Shown here piece after piece: positions 17,831-27,392 of a stretch of DNA of 64,000 nucleotides. Under the pieces are notes generated by a model. That model searched no databases. It saw only the letters and a list, made by a program, of their open reading frames with translations, and was not told the origin of the DNA. The translations under genes and the position numbers were made by a program. Origin of the DNA: CAIWHR01 sp963830485 (GTDB lineage Bacteria > Pseudomonadota > Gammaproteobacteria > Burkholderiales > Casimicrobiaceae); assembly GCA_963830485.1 (NCBI GenBank), contig CAWHNE010000025.1, forward strand, positions 1 to 64,000, given 5' to 3'. Each line of letters opens with the position of its first letter. Positions within the stretch are counted from its first letter, which is position 1.

Positions 17831-18637
17831 TCACGCCTGCGCTGACGCGGCCGGAAATCCGAAGACGTCCTTGAAGCTCGTGTAGACCGTGGCGACGCCC
17901 ACAGGGAACAGCACGAGCAGTCCGAGAAGGAGTGGAATGCAGGCGATCACGGCGAACACGAGGGCGAGCACGCCGTAGACGAGGAACGGCGACATGTTGC
18001 GCAGGCACGCGCGGAAGCTCGTCGTCATCGCCGCGACCGGCTCGTCGCCGCGCAGCACGATCAGCGGCGGCGCGAACCAGAACGCCATCAGCAGCGGCAC
18101 GATGAGCAGCGCGCACACGAGCAGCACGAGCAGCGCGCCCAGGCTCATCGTCGACAGAAGCGCGTAGCCGGCCTGCATCGCGTCGCCGGAGAGGACGGCG
18201 GCGAACGCGCTGCCGCCGATCACGGCCATCGCGAGCGCGACCGCGACGAAGCCGATCAGAAGCCAGCCGGCGAAGTAGAGGAGGGCGAGGATGACGAGCG
18301 GCCCGAGCTTCTCGCTGAATCCGGCGAACAGGTGCGATACCACGAGCGCGCCGCCGCGGTCCTGCTCGCGGCAGCCGAGCACGATGCCGCCCAGCAGCAC
18401 CGGGTGCAGGAACGACACGGCAAATTGGCCGAGAAGCGGGATCGACGAGAGCACGATCATCATCACGAGATAGATGATCGTGATGACGATCCACACGCCC
18501 GGCGCCGCGGTGAACAACCGCCACGCGCTCGTCCACCAGTCGAGTCCGTGTCCCGCGGGCACAGCCCAGCCGCCCGCGGGAGGGGGCGCGGAGGCGGACG
18601 GCGACGGCGGGATGGGCGCGGGCAGGGGCGTGTCCAT
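17831..18637 (-). CDS. BPSS1780-family membrane protein (paralogue of 11438-12274)
   Basis: 268 residues with a Pro/Ala-rich cytoplasmic head and about six transmembrane helices. The diagnostic LLMAFWFAPPLIVLRGDEPV and SFRACLRNMSPFLVYGVLAL segments place it in the BPSS1780 family, and it ends TVYTSFKDVFGFP, as members usually do. It is closer to the classic family than the copy behind thrB. Start ATG 18637 is followed by the Pro-rich head. Function unknown. It is monocistronic as far as can be seen, and its 3' end faces the 117-bp repeat block. Confidence 0.82.
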   Translation of the reverse strand: MDTPLPAPIPPSPSASAPPPAGGWAVPAGHGLDWWTSAWRLFTAAPGVWIVITIIYLVMMIVLSSIPLLGQFAVSFLHPVLLGGIVLGCREQDRGGALVVSHLFAGFSEKLGPLVILALLYFAGWLLIGFVAVALAMAVIGGSAFAAVLSGDAMQAGYALLSTMSLGALLVLLVCALLIVPLLMAFWFAPPLIVLRGDEPVAAMTTSFRACLRNMSPFLVYGVLALVFAVIACIPLLLGLLVLFPVGVATVYTSFKDVFGFPAASAQA

Positions 18638-18716
18638 CGCTGGCGGCTACGGTATCACGGGCCGCGAGACGTCCGCAGCATCGCATCGCGCGGGACGGGG
18701 CCGCGCAGCGGGCGGG

Positions 18717-19286
18717 TCAGCGCGCCGTTTCGCGCGGAATCCAGTCGCGCAGGCGGCGGCCGAGCTCGGGTGGCGAGTCGGTGCGCAGGTACACCGCGTG
18801 ATTGCGCGTTTCCTGCACCAGAACGTAGCCGAACGACGAGAGCAGGTGCGCCATCGCCGGGCTGTCGCGGCCGAAGCGGTGCACTCGCACGATGTAAGCG
18901 CGTTTGCCCGGCGGCGTCGCGAGCAGCGCGGCGAGCATCGCGCGGCCGTGGCCGTGGCCGCGCCACTCGGCGTCGACGCCGGTGAGCCACAGCTCGAAGC
19001 CGAGGTCGATCGCCTTGAAGAGGCCGAAGCCGATCGGCTGGTTCACCGCGCCGCCGCGGTCGGGGAGATACACGTAGCCCGGCACGGCGACCGTCGTGAG
19101 ATCGCCGGTGCGCGGATCCTCCTCGACGAAATATCCGGTGTTGAGCGCCTGTCGCAGGTTCGAGAAGAAAAGCGCCGCCTCCCGCGAGTCCGTCGCGAGC
19201 TCGCGGTCGAAGCTGCCGCGCGACGCCCCGTCGCGGATCAGCGAACGGAGGATCGGGAGATGGCCGACGTGGGCGGGCTGGAGCAT
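18717..19286 (-). CDS. GNAT-family acetyltransferase-like protein (copy 1)
   Basis: 189 residues from ATG 19286. It has an N-terminal helical section (HLPILRSLIRDGASRGSF), a beta strand FELWLTGVDAEWRGHGHGRAML that carries the acetyl-CoA pyrophosphate loop (RGHGHGRA), and a C-terminal strand pair ending HAVYLRTDSPPELGRRL. The substrate is unknown. A paralogue lies 110 bp upstream on the same strand and shares the same plan, including GFGLFK and FELWLTG. A tandem duplication is the simple explanation. Confidence 0.72.
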   Translation of the reverse strand: MLQPAHVGHLPILRSLIRDGASRGSFDRELATDSREAALFFSNLRQALNTGYFVEEDPRTGDLTTVAVPGYVYLPDRGGAVNQPIGFGLFKAIDLGFELWLTGVDAEWRGHGHGRAMLAALLATPPGKRAYIVRVHRFGRDSPAMAHLLSSFGYVLVQETRNHAVYLRTDSPPELGRRLRDWIPRETAR

Positions 19287-19396
19287 GGGCAAAGTGTCGC
19301 GGTGGGGTCCCTTGACCCGGTGATGATAGTCGGTCGCGTCCGGCGGATGCGTGATCGGCTTACAAACGGTTGCCGCACTGTCCCGAACGGTTGGGG

Positions 19397-19951
19397 CTAT
19401 GCGGCCACCGGAAGCGTAGCGATCCGCTGCCGGAGCTCGGAGGGAGCGTTGGCGCTGACGAGCCACAGCATCGCTGGCGTCGTGCGGCAGAGCGCAAACC
19501 CGAACTCGCCGAAGAGCTTCGCGGCTACCTCGGAGGTCGCGCTCTTCCGGGCGCAGCGGACGAGCGAGGCGAGCCGCCCCGGCGGCGTCGCGAAGAGCTC
19601 GCCCAACATCGCGCGGCCGTGGCCGCGTCCGCGCGCCTCGACGGCGATGCCCGTGAGCCAGAGTTCGAAGCCGGCCGAGCCGAGGTCCTTGAACAACCCG
19701 AATCCTACGGGCGGATCGTTCTCGCTGGGGCTGTACACGTAACCCGCGACGTGCGCCCCCTGGGTGAGGCGCCCTTCCGAACCTGGGGTCCGCAGGTATC
19801 CGGACGCGAGCGCCTCTTCCAAGTTCGCAAAGAAGAGCGAGGCAGCGATCGAATCCTCGGCGATCTCGGTTTCGAAGCTGCCGTCGGCCGCGCCTTCGCG
19901 GAGCAGCCGGCGGAGGAAGCTGGAATGGGCGGGGGTCGCGGCGCGGAGCAT
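19397..19951 (-). CDS. GNAT-family acetyltransferase-like protein (copy 2)
   Basis: 184 residues from ATG 19951, preceded by GGAAGGA. It aligns end to end with the copy at 18717-19286: LRRLLREGAADGSFETEIAED for LRSLIRDGASRGSFDRELATD, VGFGLFKDLGSAGFELWLTG, then EARGRGHGRAMLGELFATPPG for EWRGHGHGRAMLAALLATPPG. The two have diverged strongly outside the core, so the duplication is old. The acetyl-CoA loop (RGRGHGRA) is present. No substrate can be assigned. Confidence 0.7.
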   Translation of the reverse strand: MLRAATPAHSSFLRRLLREGAADGSFETEIAEDSIAASLFFANLEEALASGYLRTPGSEGRLTQGAHVAGYVYSPSENDPPVGFGLFKDLGSAGFELWLTGIAVEARGRGHGRAMLGELFATPPGRLASLVRCARKSATSEVAAKLFGEFGFALCRTTPAMLWLVSANAPSELRQRIATLPVAA

Positions 19952-20086
19952 CGGTCCTTCCTCCCTCGCAATGCGAATAGCCTAGATTAACGCACGCGCC
20001 GCAGCTGTCGACTACACGTTCGCGAGCGGTCGCTTGACTCTGACCACGAAAACGGCGCCGGGTGCCCCAAAACTCCCCGCCGAGGG

Positions 20087-20115
20087 TTGCGTTCGGCACA
20101 TCCGACCGCTATTAT
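20087..20115 (+). promoter_or_regulatory. sigma-70 type promoter of groESL
   Basis: TTGCGT (20087-20092) and TATTAT (20110-20115) are separated by 17 bp. The -10 box matches five of six consensus bases. Its last base is the first base of the CIRCE operator, the usual geometry for HrcA repression. Confidence 0.6.
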
Positions 20116-20141
20116 TAGCACTCGCTGATGTTGAGTGCTAA
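20115..20141 (+). promoter_or_regulatory. CIRCE operator (HrcA binding site)
   Basis: Perfect consensus inverted repeat TTAGCACTC, nine-base spacer, GAGTGCTAA, about 110 bp upstream of groES. CIRCE is bound by the HrcA repressor, which is released on heat or unfolded-protein stress; hrcA is not in this window. Confidence 0.97.
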
Positions 20142-20251
20142 CGGGGCGGCAAGTCTCGCGCGCCAACGCATTCGGCGGCCGGTCCTTAGCGGGAGTCGGC
20201 ATTGCAAGCGTCTGATTCGTATCGAATACCTAATAGGAGTGAGCACTCACC

Positions 20252-20539
20252 ATGAAGATTCGTCCTTTGCACGATCGCGTGATCGTTAAGCGGCTCGAGG
20301 AGGAACGGAAGTCCGCCGGCGGCATCGTGATCCCCGACACCGCGGCCGAGAAGCCCTCGATGGGTGAAGTCGTCTACGCCGGGCCGGGCAAGACCGACGA
20401 CCACGGCAAGCTCGTCCCGATGGGCGTCAAGGTCGGCGACAAGGTGCTGTTCGGCAAGTACTCCGGCCAGGAATTCAAGATGGACGGCAAGGACCTGCTC
20501 CACATGCGCGAAGACGACATCATCGGCGTCGTCGCCTGA
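20252..20539 (+). CDS. groS: co-chaperonin GroES
   Basis: 95 residues, normal length. It opens KIRPLHDRVIVKR and contains the mobile loop EERKSAGGIVIPDTAAEKPS, whose GGIVI contacts GroEL, and ends HMREDDIIGVVA. The heptameric lid closes the GroEL chamber. AGGAG (20235-20239) is 12 bases from the ATG and lies in a short inverted repeat (GAGTG/CACTC). It is the first gene of the CIRCE-controlled groESL operon. Confidence 0.98.
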   Translation: MKIRPLHDRVIVKRLEEERKSAGGIVIPDTAAEKPSMGEVVYAGPGKTDDHGKLVPMGVKVGDKVLFGKYSGQEFKMDGKDLLHMREDDIIGVVA

Positions 20540-20579
20540 TTTCCGTCCCCCACCTTTCAGGCAATCCAGGAGAAACCCA

Positions 20580-22223
<1,644 letters not shown>

Positions 22224-22232
22224 CCAATCGTT

Positions 22233-22316
22233 TTCGAGCCGCATGACTGCGTTGCGCGGGCTTGCCGTACTTGCTGTGTACTGTCTGCGCCCGCGCGCCT
22301 TGTCCTGCGGCTCGAA
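22233..22316. repeat. 84-bp palindromic intergenic element (copy B)
   Basis: Bounded by a perfect 11-bp inverted repeat, TTCGAGCCGCA (22233-22243) and TGCGGCTCGAA (22306-22316), with a second inverted centre (GTAC...GTAC). The layout GCGTTG - GCTTG - palindrome - CGCGCCTTG - CTGCGGC matches the element at 60927-61009. It begins ten bases after the groL stop. The 22224-22543 gap holds only this element and a terminator. Confidence 0.7.
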
Positions 22317-22350
22317 TTCCGATCGGTAGCTCCGGCCACCAAGGATCGAC

Positions 22351-22380
22351 AAGGCCCCGCTTCGGCGGGGCTTTGCTTTT
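22351..22380 (+). terminator. Rho-independent terminator of groESL
   Basis: Stem GCCCCGC / GCGGGGC closed by a stable TTCG tetraloop, extended by G-T and A-T pairs, then TTTGCTTTT. It lies 128 bp after the groL stop. Confidence 0.85.
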
Positions 22381-22543
22381 TCGGACCGTTCCGGACCTGG
22401 GGGCCATAGCAGCGGCCGGAGCAAATGCTTTAGACTACTCACAGAATGCGTGGGGTAGGCTACAGGCTGATGGCCGGCCCGCGGCGCGCCGCCTCCGGGA
22501 CGAGGGCGGCGCGCGGCTCACGGCGCCCAAGAACAGAAGCTCC

Positions 22544-23131
22544 ATGACCTCCGGCATCCTCTTTGCGCTTGCGATCGGTGCGCTCGTCATCGCGGTCGTG
22601 GTCGGCCTCTTGCGGCGCAAGTCCGCGCGCGGCGGCGGCAAGATCACCGGCGAGTCGCCCAACACGGTGGCGCAGTGGACCGAGGGTGAGACCACGCGCC
22701 TGCTCTCGTCGGCCGAGCTGCCGGGGCTGTACCTGTTGCGCCCGCGGTTCCTGAGCAAGGCCGAGAACGTCGTCTACCTGCTGCTGAAGGCCGCGTTTCC
22801 GCGGCACGAGGTATTCGCGCGGATCCGGCTCGCAGACGTGCTGCAGGTGAAGATCGGCCCGCAAGGGATGGAGCGGCTGCGCGCGTTCCGCAAGATCGCG
22901 AACCAGCACGTCGGGTTCGTCGTCTGCGACCGCGACATGACGATCCTCGCGATCGTGGATTCGAAGGAGCCGGACACGGTGGTCAATCCCCGCGACCAGA
23001 AGCTCGAGATCATCAAGCAGCGCTGTCTCCAGGCGGCGCAGGTGAAGTACATCTGCGTCTATCCGCCGCAGCTGCCGCGCTACCGCGAGCTGCGCGAGCA
23101 GATACTCGGGCCGGCCGCGGATCTCGTGTAG
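22544..23131 (+). CDS. DUF2726 membrane-anchored protein
   Basis: 195 residues from ATG 22544; a longer open frame upstream is only the groESL trailer. A single N-terminal transmembrane helix (GILFALAIGALVIAVVVGLL) is followed by a basic stretch and a DUF2726 domain: RPRFLSKAENVVYLLLKAAF, FARIRLADVLQVK, VGFVVCDRDMTILAIVD. DUF2726 resembles restriction-endonuclease-fold domains and is found in many proteobacterial inner-membrane proteins of unknown role. It stands alone between the groESL terminator and the aldehyde dehydrogenase gene. Confidence 0.8.
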   Translation: MTSGILFALAIGALVIAVVVGLLRRKSARGGGKITGESPNTVAQWTEGETTRLLSSAELPGLYLLRPRFLSKAENVVYLLLKAAFPRHEVFARIRLADVLQVKIGPQGMERLRAFRKIANQHVGFVVCDRDMTILAIVDSKEPDTVVNPRDQKLEIIKQRCLQAAQVKYICVYPPQLPRYRELREQILGPAADLV

Positions 23132-23222
23132 GCCGTTCCGGCATCACGCTGCTTCGCGACGCCTTCCGCTTCGCCATGTCGTTGCGTCGCGCGCAAATCG
23201 TCACTCCGGTTGAGCCATTGCG

Positions 23223-24809
23223 ATGAGTGCGCCGTTCAAACTCACGTATTCGACGATGTTCGACCCGCCGCCGGAGCTGCACGCGCGGTTCGACGCGGCG
23301 GTGGCCGGACTGCGGCCGCATCTTGGCGGCGAGCACGCGCTCGCGATCGGCGGCCACGACGAGCGCGCGCCGCGCCAGTTCGACGTGCGCAGCCCGATCG
23401 ACACGCGGGTCGTCGTCGGCCGGTTCCAGGCGGGCGACGCCGTGCATGCGGACGCTGCGATCGCCGCGGCGAAGCGAGCGTTTCCCGGCTGGGCGGCGAC
23501 GCCGTGGCGTGAGCGTGTCGCGGTGCTACGCCGCGCCGTTGCGCTGATCGAGGAGCGCGTGTTCTTCCTCGGGGCGGCGCTCGCGCTCGAAGTCGGCAAG
23601 AACCGGATGGAGGCGCTCGGCGAAGCGCAGGAGACGGCGGATCTGATCGCCTACTACTGCGACCAGATGGAGGCAAACGACGGTTACGCGAAATCGATGG
23701 CACGCGATCCACTGGCCGGTTTCGCAAGCGAGAACCGGAGCGTCCTCAAGCCTCGCGGCGTGTGGCTCGTCATCGCGCCGTTCAACTTCCCGTTCGCACT
23801 CGCGGGAGGTCCTTCCGGAGCGGCACTCGTCGCCGGCAACACGGTCGTGTTCAAGGCGGCGTCCGCGACGGCGTGGAGCGGGCGCCTCCTCGCCGATGCG
23901 TTTCGGGACGCCGGGGTGCCCGCCGGCGTGTTCAATTATCTGAGCGGACCTGGAGGATCGCTCGGCGAAGCGCTGATCCGGAATCCGGACGTCGGGGGTG
24001 CGACCTTCACCGGCAGCTACGAGGTCGGCATGCACCTTGTCCGCACGTTCGCGGAGGGACGCTGGCCGCGCCCGTGCATCGCGGAGATGGGCGGCAAGAA
24101 CGCCGCGATCGTCACCCGGCGCGGAGCGCTCGACGATGCCGCGATCGGCGTGATGCGCTCCGCGTTCGGATTGTCGGGACAGAAGTGCTCGGCCTGCTCG
24201 CGCGTCTACGTCGAGCACACGGTGCTCGCGGATTTCGTCGCAGCGCTGCACGCCGCGACCGCCGCGATCGGCGTCGGCGATCCGACCGACCGCGCGAACT
24301 GGATGGGTCCGGTGATCGACGCGGCGGCCGTCGCGCGCTTCGAGGACGCGTGCGCGCAGATCCGCGCGCTGGGCCGCGACGGCGTGATCGACCACGGCGG
24401 GATGCGGCTCGACCGCGGCGATCTCGCGCATGGTCACTACTGCGCGCCGACGATCGCTCGCGCGCCACTCGATCATCCGCTGTGGCGCCAGGAGCTTTTC
24501 GCACCCTTCGTGCTGGTCGCGCCGGTCGCCGACCTCGACGAGGCGCTCGCGCGCGCCAATGCCGGCGACTACGGGCTCACCGCGGGCTTCTACGGAGCCG
24601 AAGACGAGACCGAGCGCTTCTTCGCCGCGATCGAGGCCGGCGTCTGCTACGCGAACCGGCCGCAGGGCGCGACGACGGGCGCCTGGCCCGGCTACCAGCC
24701 TTTCGGCGGCTGGAAGGGCTCGGGCTCGACGGGCAAGGCCGGCGGCTCGCTGTACTACGTGCCGCAGTATCTGCGCGAGCAGTCGCAGACGCGCGTGCGG
24801 CGCGCCTGA
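23223..24809 (+). CDS. aldehyde dehydrogenase, 1-pyrroline-5-carboxylate dehydrogenase type
   Basis: 528 residues. ALDH superfamily with the NAD site (IAPFNFPFALAGG; FTGSYEVG), general-base Glu in CIAEMGGKN and catalytic Cys in GLSGQKCSACSRVYV. The C-terminal ATTGAWPGYQPFGGWKGSG and YYVPQYLREQSQT segments are those of stand-alone P5C dehydrogenases (RocA/ALDH4 group), which oxidise glutamate semialdehyde from proline or arginine breakdown. Substrate is inferred from these motifs only; no proline dehydrogenase gene is adjacent. Start ATG 23223 is three bases after a TTGCG run with no clear ribosome site, so the exact start is moderately certain. Confidence 0.85.
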   Translation: MSAPFKLTYSTMFDPPPELHARFDAAVAGLRPHLGGEHALAIGGHDERAPRQFDVRSPIDTRVVVGRFQAGDAVHADAAIAAAKRAFPGWAATPWRERVAVLRRAVALIEERVFFLGAALALEVGKNRMEALGEAQETADLIAYYCDQMEANDGYAKSMARDPLAGFASENRSVLKPRGVWLVIAPFNFPFALAGGPSGAALVAGNTVVFKAASATAWSGRLLADAFRDAGVPAGVFNYLSGPGGSLGEALIRNPDVGGATFTGSYEVGMHLVRTFAEGRWPRPCIAEMGGKNAAIVTRRGALDDAAIGVMRSAFGLSGQKCSACSRVYVEHTVLADFVAALHAATAAIGVGDPTDRANWMGPVIDAAAVARFEDACAQIRALGRDGVIDHGGMRLDRGDLAHGHYCAPTIARAPLDHPLWRQELFAPFVLVAPVADLDEALARANAGDYGLTAGFYGAEDETERFFAAIEAGVCYANRPQGATTGAWPGYQPFGGWKGSGSTGKAGGSLYYVPQYLREQSQTRVRRA

Positions 24810-24903
24810 GCGCCCATCAGGATTCGAGCCGCGCGAGCGCGCCCGTCCAGAGCGCCTTCCTCGCGAAGGCGGCCGCGGCATCGCTGACCCGGGTCCGGAG
24901 CCG

Positions 24904-25863
24904 TCATGTCCAGCTTCCTCCGAGGATCCGAGCGAAGACGTCGCGGTCGACATTGCCGCCGGTCAGCACGACGGCCGCGCGCCGTCCCGCACGGTCGCCG
25001 TCCTTGAGCAGCGCGGCGAGCGGCGCCGCGCCCGCGCCCTCGGCCACTTGGTGGGTGTCGCTGAACAGCGCGCGCATCGCGGCCTCGACCTCGGCGTCGG
25101 TGACCTCGACGATGCGCTCCGCGCCGGCGCCGATGATCGCGAGGGCCGCGGGCACGGGAACGCGGACCGCCATGCCGTCGGCGACGGTGTCGGCACTCGC
25201 CGTCTCGATCGCGCGTCCCGCGGCGAACGACTGCGCGTAGGCGTTGGCCGCGCTCGACACGACGCCGACGATGCGCGTCGCAAGGCCGAGCGCGTCACGC
25301 GTCCCGATCAATCCGCAGATGCCCGAGCCGCATCCGATCGGCACGTAGACGGTGCGAGGTCCGCGAACGGCGCGGAACAGCTCGAGCGCGTAGGTGGCGA
25401 CGCCGGCGACGAGCTCGCGCTCGAACGGTCCGACGAATTCGAGCCCCTCCGCACGCGCGCGGCCGGCGGCATATACACGTGCTTCGTCGAAGTCGCGGCC
25501 GTGCTCGATCAGTTCCGCGCCCAGCGCGCGCATCGCCGCGTTCTTCTCGACCGAGTTGCCGAAGGGGACGACGATCACGCAGCGCAGGCCATGGCGCCGG
25601 GCGGCGAACGCGAGGCTCTGGCCGTGGTTGCCGCGCGTTGCGCTGATCACGCCCGGCGGGGGTGATGCGCGCGCCGCGAGCTGCGCGACGAGGTTGAGCC
25701 CGCCGCGCACCTTGAACGCGCCAGTCGGCGTGTGGTTCTCGTGCTTCACCCAGACCTCGCGGCCGGCGCGCAGGGCGACGAGTGGCCAGGCGTACTGCGG
25801 CGTGGCGGGCATCGCCGCGTACACGCGGCCTGCGGCGGCTTCGATGGCGGCGAGATCGATCAT
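24904..25863 (-). CDS. PLP-dependent threonine/serine dehydratase-like enzyme
   Basis: 319 residues from ATG 25863. Fold-type II PLP enzyme: the Schiff-base Lys lies in HTPTGAFKVRGGLN, the substrate loop is SATRGNHGQSLAFAAR, and the phosphate-binding Gly loop is PIGCGSGICGL. There is no ACT regulatory domain, so it resembles catabolic threonine dehydratases or serine racemases rather than biosynthetic IlvA. The usual SFKxRG is AFKVRG here. It probably deaminates Thr or Ser to the 2-oxo acid. It is divergent from the MetE-like gene (95 bp between starts). Confidence 0.83.
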   Translation of the reverse strand: MIDLAAIEAAAGRVYAAMPATPQYAWPLVALRAGREVWVKHENHTPTGAFKVRGGLNLVAQLAARASPPPGVISATRGNHGQSLAFAARRHGLRCVIVVPFGNSVEKNAAMRALGAELIEHGRDFDEARVYAAGRARAEGLEFVGPFERELVAGVATYALELFRAVRGPRTVYVPIGCGSGICGLIGTRDALGLATRIVGVVSSAANAYAQSFAAGRAIETASADTVADGMAVRVPVPAALAIIGAGAERIVEVTDAEVEAAMRALFSDTHQVAEGAGAAPLAALLKDGDRAGRRAAVVLTGGNVDRDVFARILGGSWT

Positions 25864-25958
25864 AACGGGCGGCGAGGGAAGCGCCGCTTGACAACCCCGA
25901 CGTCCTCGGTCATCAATCGATGGCACGGCCCCGAAACCGGTATCGAGGAGATTTTGTC

Positions 25959-27077
25959 ATGAGTTTGCGCACGACGCCGCCCTTTCGCGCCGACCACGTC
26001 GGCAGCTTCCTGCGACCGCCGGCGCTGCTCGCGGCCCGCGATCGGTTCGCCAAAGGGGAGATCACGCGCGCCGTGCTGCGCGAGGAGGAGGATGCGGCGA
26101 TCCGGGACATCGTCCGCTTCCAGGAGGACCTCGGACTTTCCGGCATCACGGACGGTGAGTTCCGGCGCACGTATTTCCACATCGACTTCCTGGAGCAGCT
26201 CGCGGGTGTCGAGACCAAGGGCGGCATCGCGGTGCGCTTCCACACGGCGCAGGGCAACGTCGAGTTCGCGCCACCGGTGATGAAAGTGACGGGACCGGTC
26301 CGGCACGTGAAGCCGATCCAGGTCGCCGATTTCGAATTCCTGAAGTCGGTCACCCACCGCACCCCGAAGGTCACGATCCCCTCGCCGACGATGCTGCATT
26401 TCCGCGGCGGACGCGAGGCCATCAGCCGCGAAGCCTATCCGGACCTCGAAGCGTTCTACGCCGACGTCGCCGGAGCGTACCGCGCCGAGATCGCCGCGCT
26501 CGGGGCCGCCGGCTGCCGCTACCTGCAGCTCGACGACACGAACCTGGCCTACCTCTGCGACGAGAAGATGCGCGAGGGCGCGCGCCAGCGCGGCGACGAT
26601 CCGGACCAGCTGCCGCGGCGCTACGCGCACCTCATCAACGCGGCGATCGAAGAGCGTCCGCCCGGCATGACGGTCTGCGTCCACCTGTGCCGCGGCAATT
26701 TCAAGAGCGCCTGGGTTGCCGAGGGCGGCTACGAGCCGGTCGCGCAGGTGTTGTTCAACGAGCTCGCCGTCGACGGCTACTTCCTCGAGTACGACGACGC
26801 GCGCTCGGGCGATTTCGCTCCGCTGCGCCACGTGCCGAAGGGGAAGATCGTGGTGCTGGGGCTGGTGACGACCAAACTCGACAAGCTCGAGACGAAGGAC
26901 TACCTCAAGCGCAAGATCGAAGAAGCGGCGAAGCTCGTGCCCAGGGAGCAGCTCTGCCTGTCGCCGCAGTGCGGCTTCTCGAGCACCGTGCACGGCAACG
27001 TGATCGCGCGCGACGCGCAGGCGGCAAAGGTCCGGCTCGTCGTCGAGACCGCGCAAGAGGTGTGGGGGCACGCTTGA
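25959..27077 (+). CDS. cobalamin-independent methionine synthase-like methyltransferase (MetE C-terminal domain, YxjG type)
   Basis: 372 residues from ATG 25959, chosen for GAGGAG (25945-25950) eight bases upstream. It corresponds only to the C-terminal half of MetE. Zinc ligands are recognisable as VCVHLCRGN (His and Cys), YFLEYDDARSGD (Glu) and LSPQCGFSS (Cys). The opening FRADHVGSFLRPP is typical of the short subfamily. Such proteins transfer methyl groups to homocysteine or a related thiol from a non-folate donor; the real donor is unknown. The gene is intact, and the insertion-sequence patch begins just after it. Confidence 0.85.
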   Translation: MSLRTTPPFRADHVGSFLRPPALLAARDRFAKGEITRAVLREEEDAAIRDIVRFQEDLGLSGITDGEFRRTYFHIDFLEQLAGVETKGGIAVRFHTAQGNVEFAPPVMKVTGPVRHVKPIQVADFEFLKSVTHRTPKVTIPSPTMLHFRGGREAISREAYPDLEAFYADVAGAYRAEIAALGAAGCRYLQLDDTNLAYLCDEKMREGARQRGDDPDQLPRRYAHLINAAIEERPPGMTVCVHLCRGNFKSAWVAEGGYEPVAQVLFNELAVDGYFLEYDDARSGDFAPLRHVPKGKIVVLGLVTTKLDKLETKDYLKRKIEEAAKLVPREQLCLSPQCGFSSTVHGNVIARDAQAAKVRLVVETAQEVWGHA

Positions 27078-27392
27078 GTAGGCGGGGCGAAGCTGTGCTA
27101 ACCCGGATTGATCTGGCGGTCAGTGTCACGTACTGAACCTTGACGGTTTCAGTTTGGACTTCCCACGGAATCGTGGACACGCCGGCGCCTCACGCCGAGG
27201 CCCGTTCGAAGGCCTCAGGGCTGCTTAGGGTCGTCCTGAGACCGCGAGTGATTAGGCTGCTCGCGGCCGAGGCCGTTGTAAGACCGATGTTTGGCCGAGT
27301 ATTCCGAACTGGCTGAATAATCGTAGATCGCGGGTCTCGGTGAACTTGTCGGCGGGTATTGAGGAAGCAGATTCGTCCCCGATGTCGCTCAG
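27078..27392. other. 315-bp region between MetE-like gene and IS1182 transposase
   Basis: No gene is supported. The transposase frame stays open leftward by chance to 27190, but the true IS1182 C-terminus ends at 27393. An element end or remnant of another insertion is likely here (a change of codon style starts at about 27120), but I cannot find matching terminal inverted repeats. Confidence 0.35.

Noticed and set aside
17408..17845. Repeat-containing protein encoded by the 117-bp tandem repeat (39 residues per unit)
   Set aside because: The unit is open in several frames on both strands simply because it has few AT-rich stop codons; there is no ribosome site, and the third copy decays by indels that ignore frame.
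27190..27392. C-terminal extension of the IS1182 transposase to 27190
   Set aside because: The family C-terminus is found in another frame ending at 27393; the extension is a read-through after a frame break.
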